A stretch of 7,005 nucleotides of DNA from Bdellovibrio sp. (lineage in GTDB: Bacteria > Bdellovibrionota > Bdellovibrionia > Bdellovibrionales > Bdellovibrionaceae): positions 1 through 7,005 of the forward strand of contig JAHRXB010000050.1 in the NCBI GenBank assembly GCA_019104905.1. The letters are read 5' to 3'. Every line of letters begins with the position of its first letter. Positions within the stretch are counted from its first letter, which is position 1. Below the pieces are notes generated by a model. The model did no database searches. It saw nothing but the letters and a program-made list of their open reading frames with translations, and was not told the origin of the DNA. A program made the position numbers and the translations under genes. Shown piece after piece: positions 5,626-7,005 of this stretch.

Positions 5626-6993
5626 ATGCGGTCCATTTTTTCTCTCGTAATACCTGTTCTTTTTGCCGTGCCTAATTCTTGGGCTGCTTTAGCCACCGAC
5701 GCGGGGTCAGCAGCATCCTTCTTTCGTAGTAAAACCAGTCTTTTTCCTTCTGGCCAGGCGAGTCGAAATACTTTGGAGGAACGCCTTCTGCGAACTGAAA
5801 ATGAAATTGCCTACCGCACCTCGTGGGATAAAAAAGAGTATCTTCTGCAAGGCCATGAAATTTTACGCGATATTCAAGTCGCTCGCTACGTGGAAAACAA
5901 GACCACAACACCCCTTCTCAGTCTCAACCGCAGCGACTCAAGCCCCGTAAAAACTTTGACCGCAAAGACTCAACTCGAAATTTTGGCGGTAGAAGACTTC
6001 TGGGCCCGAGTGAAAGAAAAATCAAGTCCAACACAAGGGTGGATCCCTCTTCATCAGCTACAAGCCCTTCACGATGATCTTGGCGTTTACAGCAATATCG
6101 TAGACACGAGTCTTCGCAAAGAGCCCCATCTTAGCGCCCCCGCCTTAACAACCCTCCCGCGCCTGACTCGAGTGACTCCTTTAGAGATCACGAAGAGTTT
6201 TATTAAAATCCAATATCAGGGACGAGTGGGATACGCCGACATCACACACTTTGTTTCCAGAGCGGACTTTGCCAATCTTGCTTATCATCCCAAAAAGAAC
6301 TGGATGACAGTGCTGTATCGAAACAACAATGCGTTGATCTCTCAAAAAGGCGAAACGGTTCCTCTGAATGAAGTCTTAGGTTACGTGGCCAACACTCATC
6401 GGGGGATTGTTGTCAAATCTGACTCTTCCTTCACTCCCCCACTTCGAGCTCGTGTTGAGATTTTAAAACTTGAAGCCAACACCTGGGGTGTCAGCAAGAT
6501 CGACGGCCACGGCGAAGTGTGGTGGAAAAAGAAAAATCTTCTTTTTGAACACGAACCCGTCGCAGAAAATACCATCTCCACTGACGCTCTGATGAAACGA
6601 GAAATCTATTCGATTGCTTTTGAAAATAAAAATTCTATTCGCGGTATCGTCTCTAGCGAAGGCGTCTTTCGCACCGAAGACGGCCTGACTTGGACCGAAA
6701 TTCCTCTGTTTGAAAAACAAAATCTTCCTGTCAGCATTCACCCGAATGGAACTTGGTTCGTTGGTTCCTACAAAAGCACGAATCAGGGAAAGAGTTTTGA
6801 GCCCTTCATCCGTTGGGATAATATCGCTCAGGCCATTGAATCTGCCTATCATCGCAATCCCAAGATTCTGCGCTTAACTCAAATCGAGGCTCTCCCCAAT
6901 GCCCAAGTGCAAATCCTGGTTGATACCGGCAGCCACAAAGTAAAACTAAAAAGTTCTATTGGCGATATTCGCTGGGATGTGATTAAGAATTAA
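5626..6993 (+). CDS. Exported protein with SH3-like and Asp-box-like segments, function unknown
   Basis: This 455-residue protein starts with a Sec-type signal peptide (MRS, hydrophobic core to about residue 16, likely cleavage after Ala20 in NSWA or slightly later). After a polar helical-looking segment (about 46-90) come two stretches with bacterial SH3-like character. In about 98-146, paired strands lead to FWARVKEK and the typical ending GWIPLHQL. In about 158-210, LRKEPHLSAPALTTLP leads to FIKIQYQGRVGYADI. Such domains often bind peptidoglycan or cell-wall peptides. Further on, RTEDGLTW (349-356) and STNQGKSF (384-391) resemble Asp-box turns of beta-propeller proteins, but only two are seen, too few for a whole propeller. 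No catalytic residues are recognisable. The ATG at 5626 lacks a well-spaced ribosome site and no in-frame start codon exists upstream before the stop codon at 5548-5550. The gene is divergent from the operon and need not be linked in function; a periplasmic or envelope role is inferred. Confidence 0.85.
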   Translation: MRSIFSLVIPVLFAVPNSWAALATDAGSAASFFRSKTSLFPSGQASRNTLEERLLRTENEIAYRTSWDKKEYLLQGHEILRDIQVARYVENKTTTPLLSLNRSDSSPVKTLTAKTQLEILAVEDFWARVKEKSSPTQGWIPLHQLQALHDDLGVYSNIVDTSLRKEPHLSAPALTTLPRLTRVTPLEITKSFIKIQYQGRVGYADITHFVSRADFANLAYHPKKNWMTVLYRNNNALISQKGETVPLNEVLGYVANTHRGIVVKSDSSFTPPLRARVEILKLEANTWGVSKIDGHGEVWWKKKNLLFEHEPVAENTISTDALMKREIYSIAFENKNSIRGIVSSEGVFRTEDGLTWTEIPLFEKQNLPVSIHPNGTWFVGSYKSTNQGKSFEPFIRWDNIAQAIESAYHRNPKILRLTQIEALPNAQVQILVDTGSHKVKLKSSIGDIRWDVIKN

Positions 6994-7005
6994 AAGTTGA
7001 TCCAC

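Noticed and set aside
1..7005. Mobile element, CRISPR array, defence or toxin-antitoxin system
   Set aside because: No transposase, integrase, spaced direct repeats, terminal inverted repeats or recognisable toxin-antitoxin pair is visible. The window looks like ordinary metabolic and envelope gene content.

Overview
The window holds three co-directional genes on the minus strand, flanked by the start of a secreted-protein gene (minus strand, running off the left edge) and one complete secreted-protein gene (plus strand, right side). Moderate base composition, dense gene packing, export signals and a cobalamin-dependent fused acyl-CoA mutase would fit a Gram-negative bacterium such as a Bdellovibrionota member. 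That placement is inference from style and gene content; no rRNA or other taxonomic marker is present.

Layout, left to right. Positions 1-290 (-) encode the first 96 residues of an unrecognised exported protein. Positions 291-578 are non-coding. They contain the likely promoter of that gene (about 331-358), an unexplained stretch rich in potential RNA pairing (about 361-485), and a strong hairpin (548-571) that ends the next operon. Positions 579-5505 (-) form a tight three-gene operon, read right to left: 3-hydroxyacyl-CoA dehydrogenase (hbd type), enoyl-CoA hydratase, and the fused isobutyryl-CoA mutase IcmF. Both gaps inside the operon are 11 bp. Positions 5506-5625 are a short divergent promoter region. 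Positions 5626-6993 (+) encode a 455-residue exported protein with SH3-like segments and two Asp-box-like motifs. The last 12 bases hold nothing recognisable.

The operon reads as one metabolic module. IcmF interconverts isobutyryl-CoA (from valine or isobutyrate) and n-butyryl-CoA. After oxidation to crotonyl-CoA by an acyl-CoA dehydrogenase not encoded here, the hydratase gives (S)-3-hydroxybutyryl-CoA and the dehydrogenase gives acetoacetyl-CoA, which a thiolase encoded elsewhere would split to acetyl-CoA. Two key active-site residues of IcmF (Phe582, Gln726) match isobutyryl-CoA mutase rather than methylmalonyl-CoA mutase. I found no new defence, mobile or CRISPR-like system. The least explained items are the structured intergenic stretch near 361-485, the exported SH3/Asp-box protein, and the divergent promoter region, where both transcripts may start very close to their start codons.
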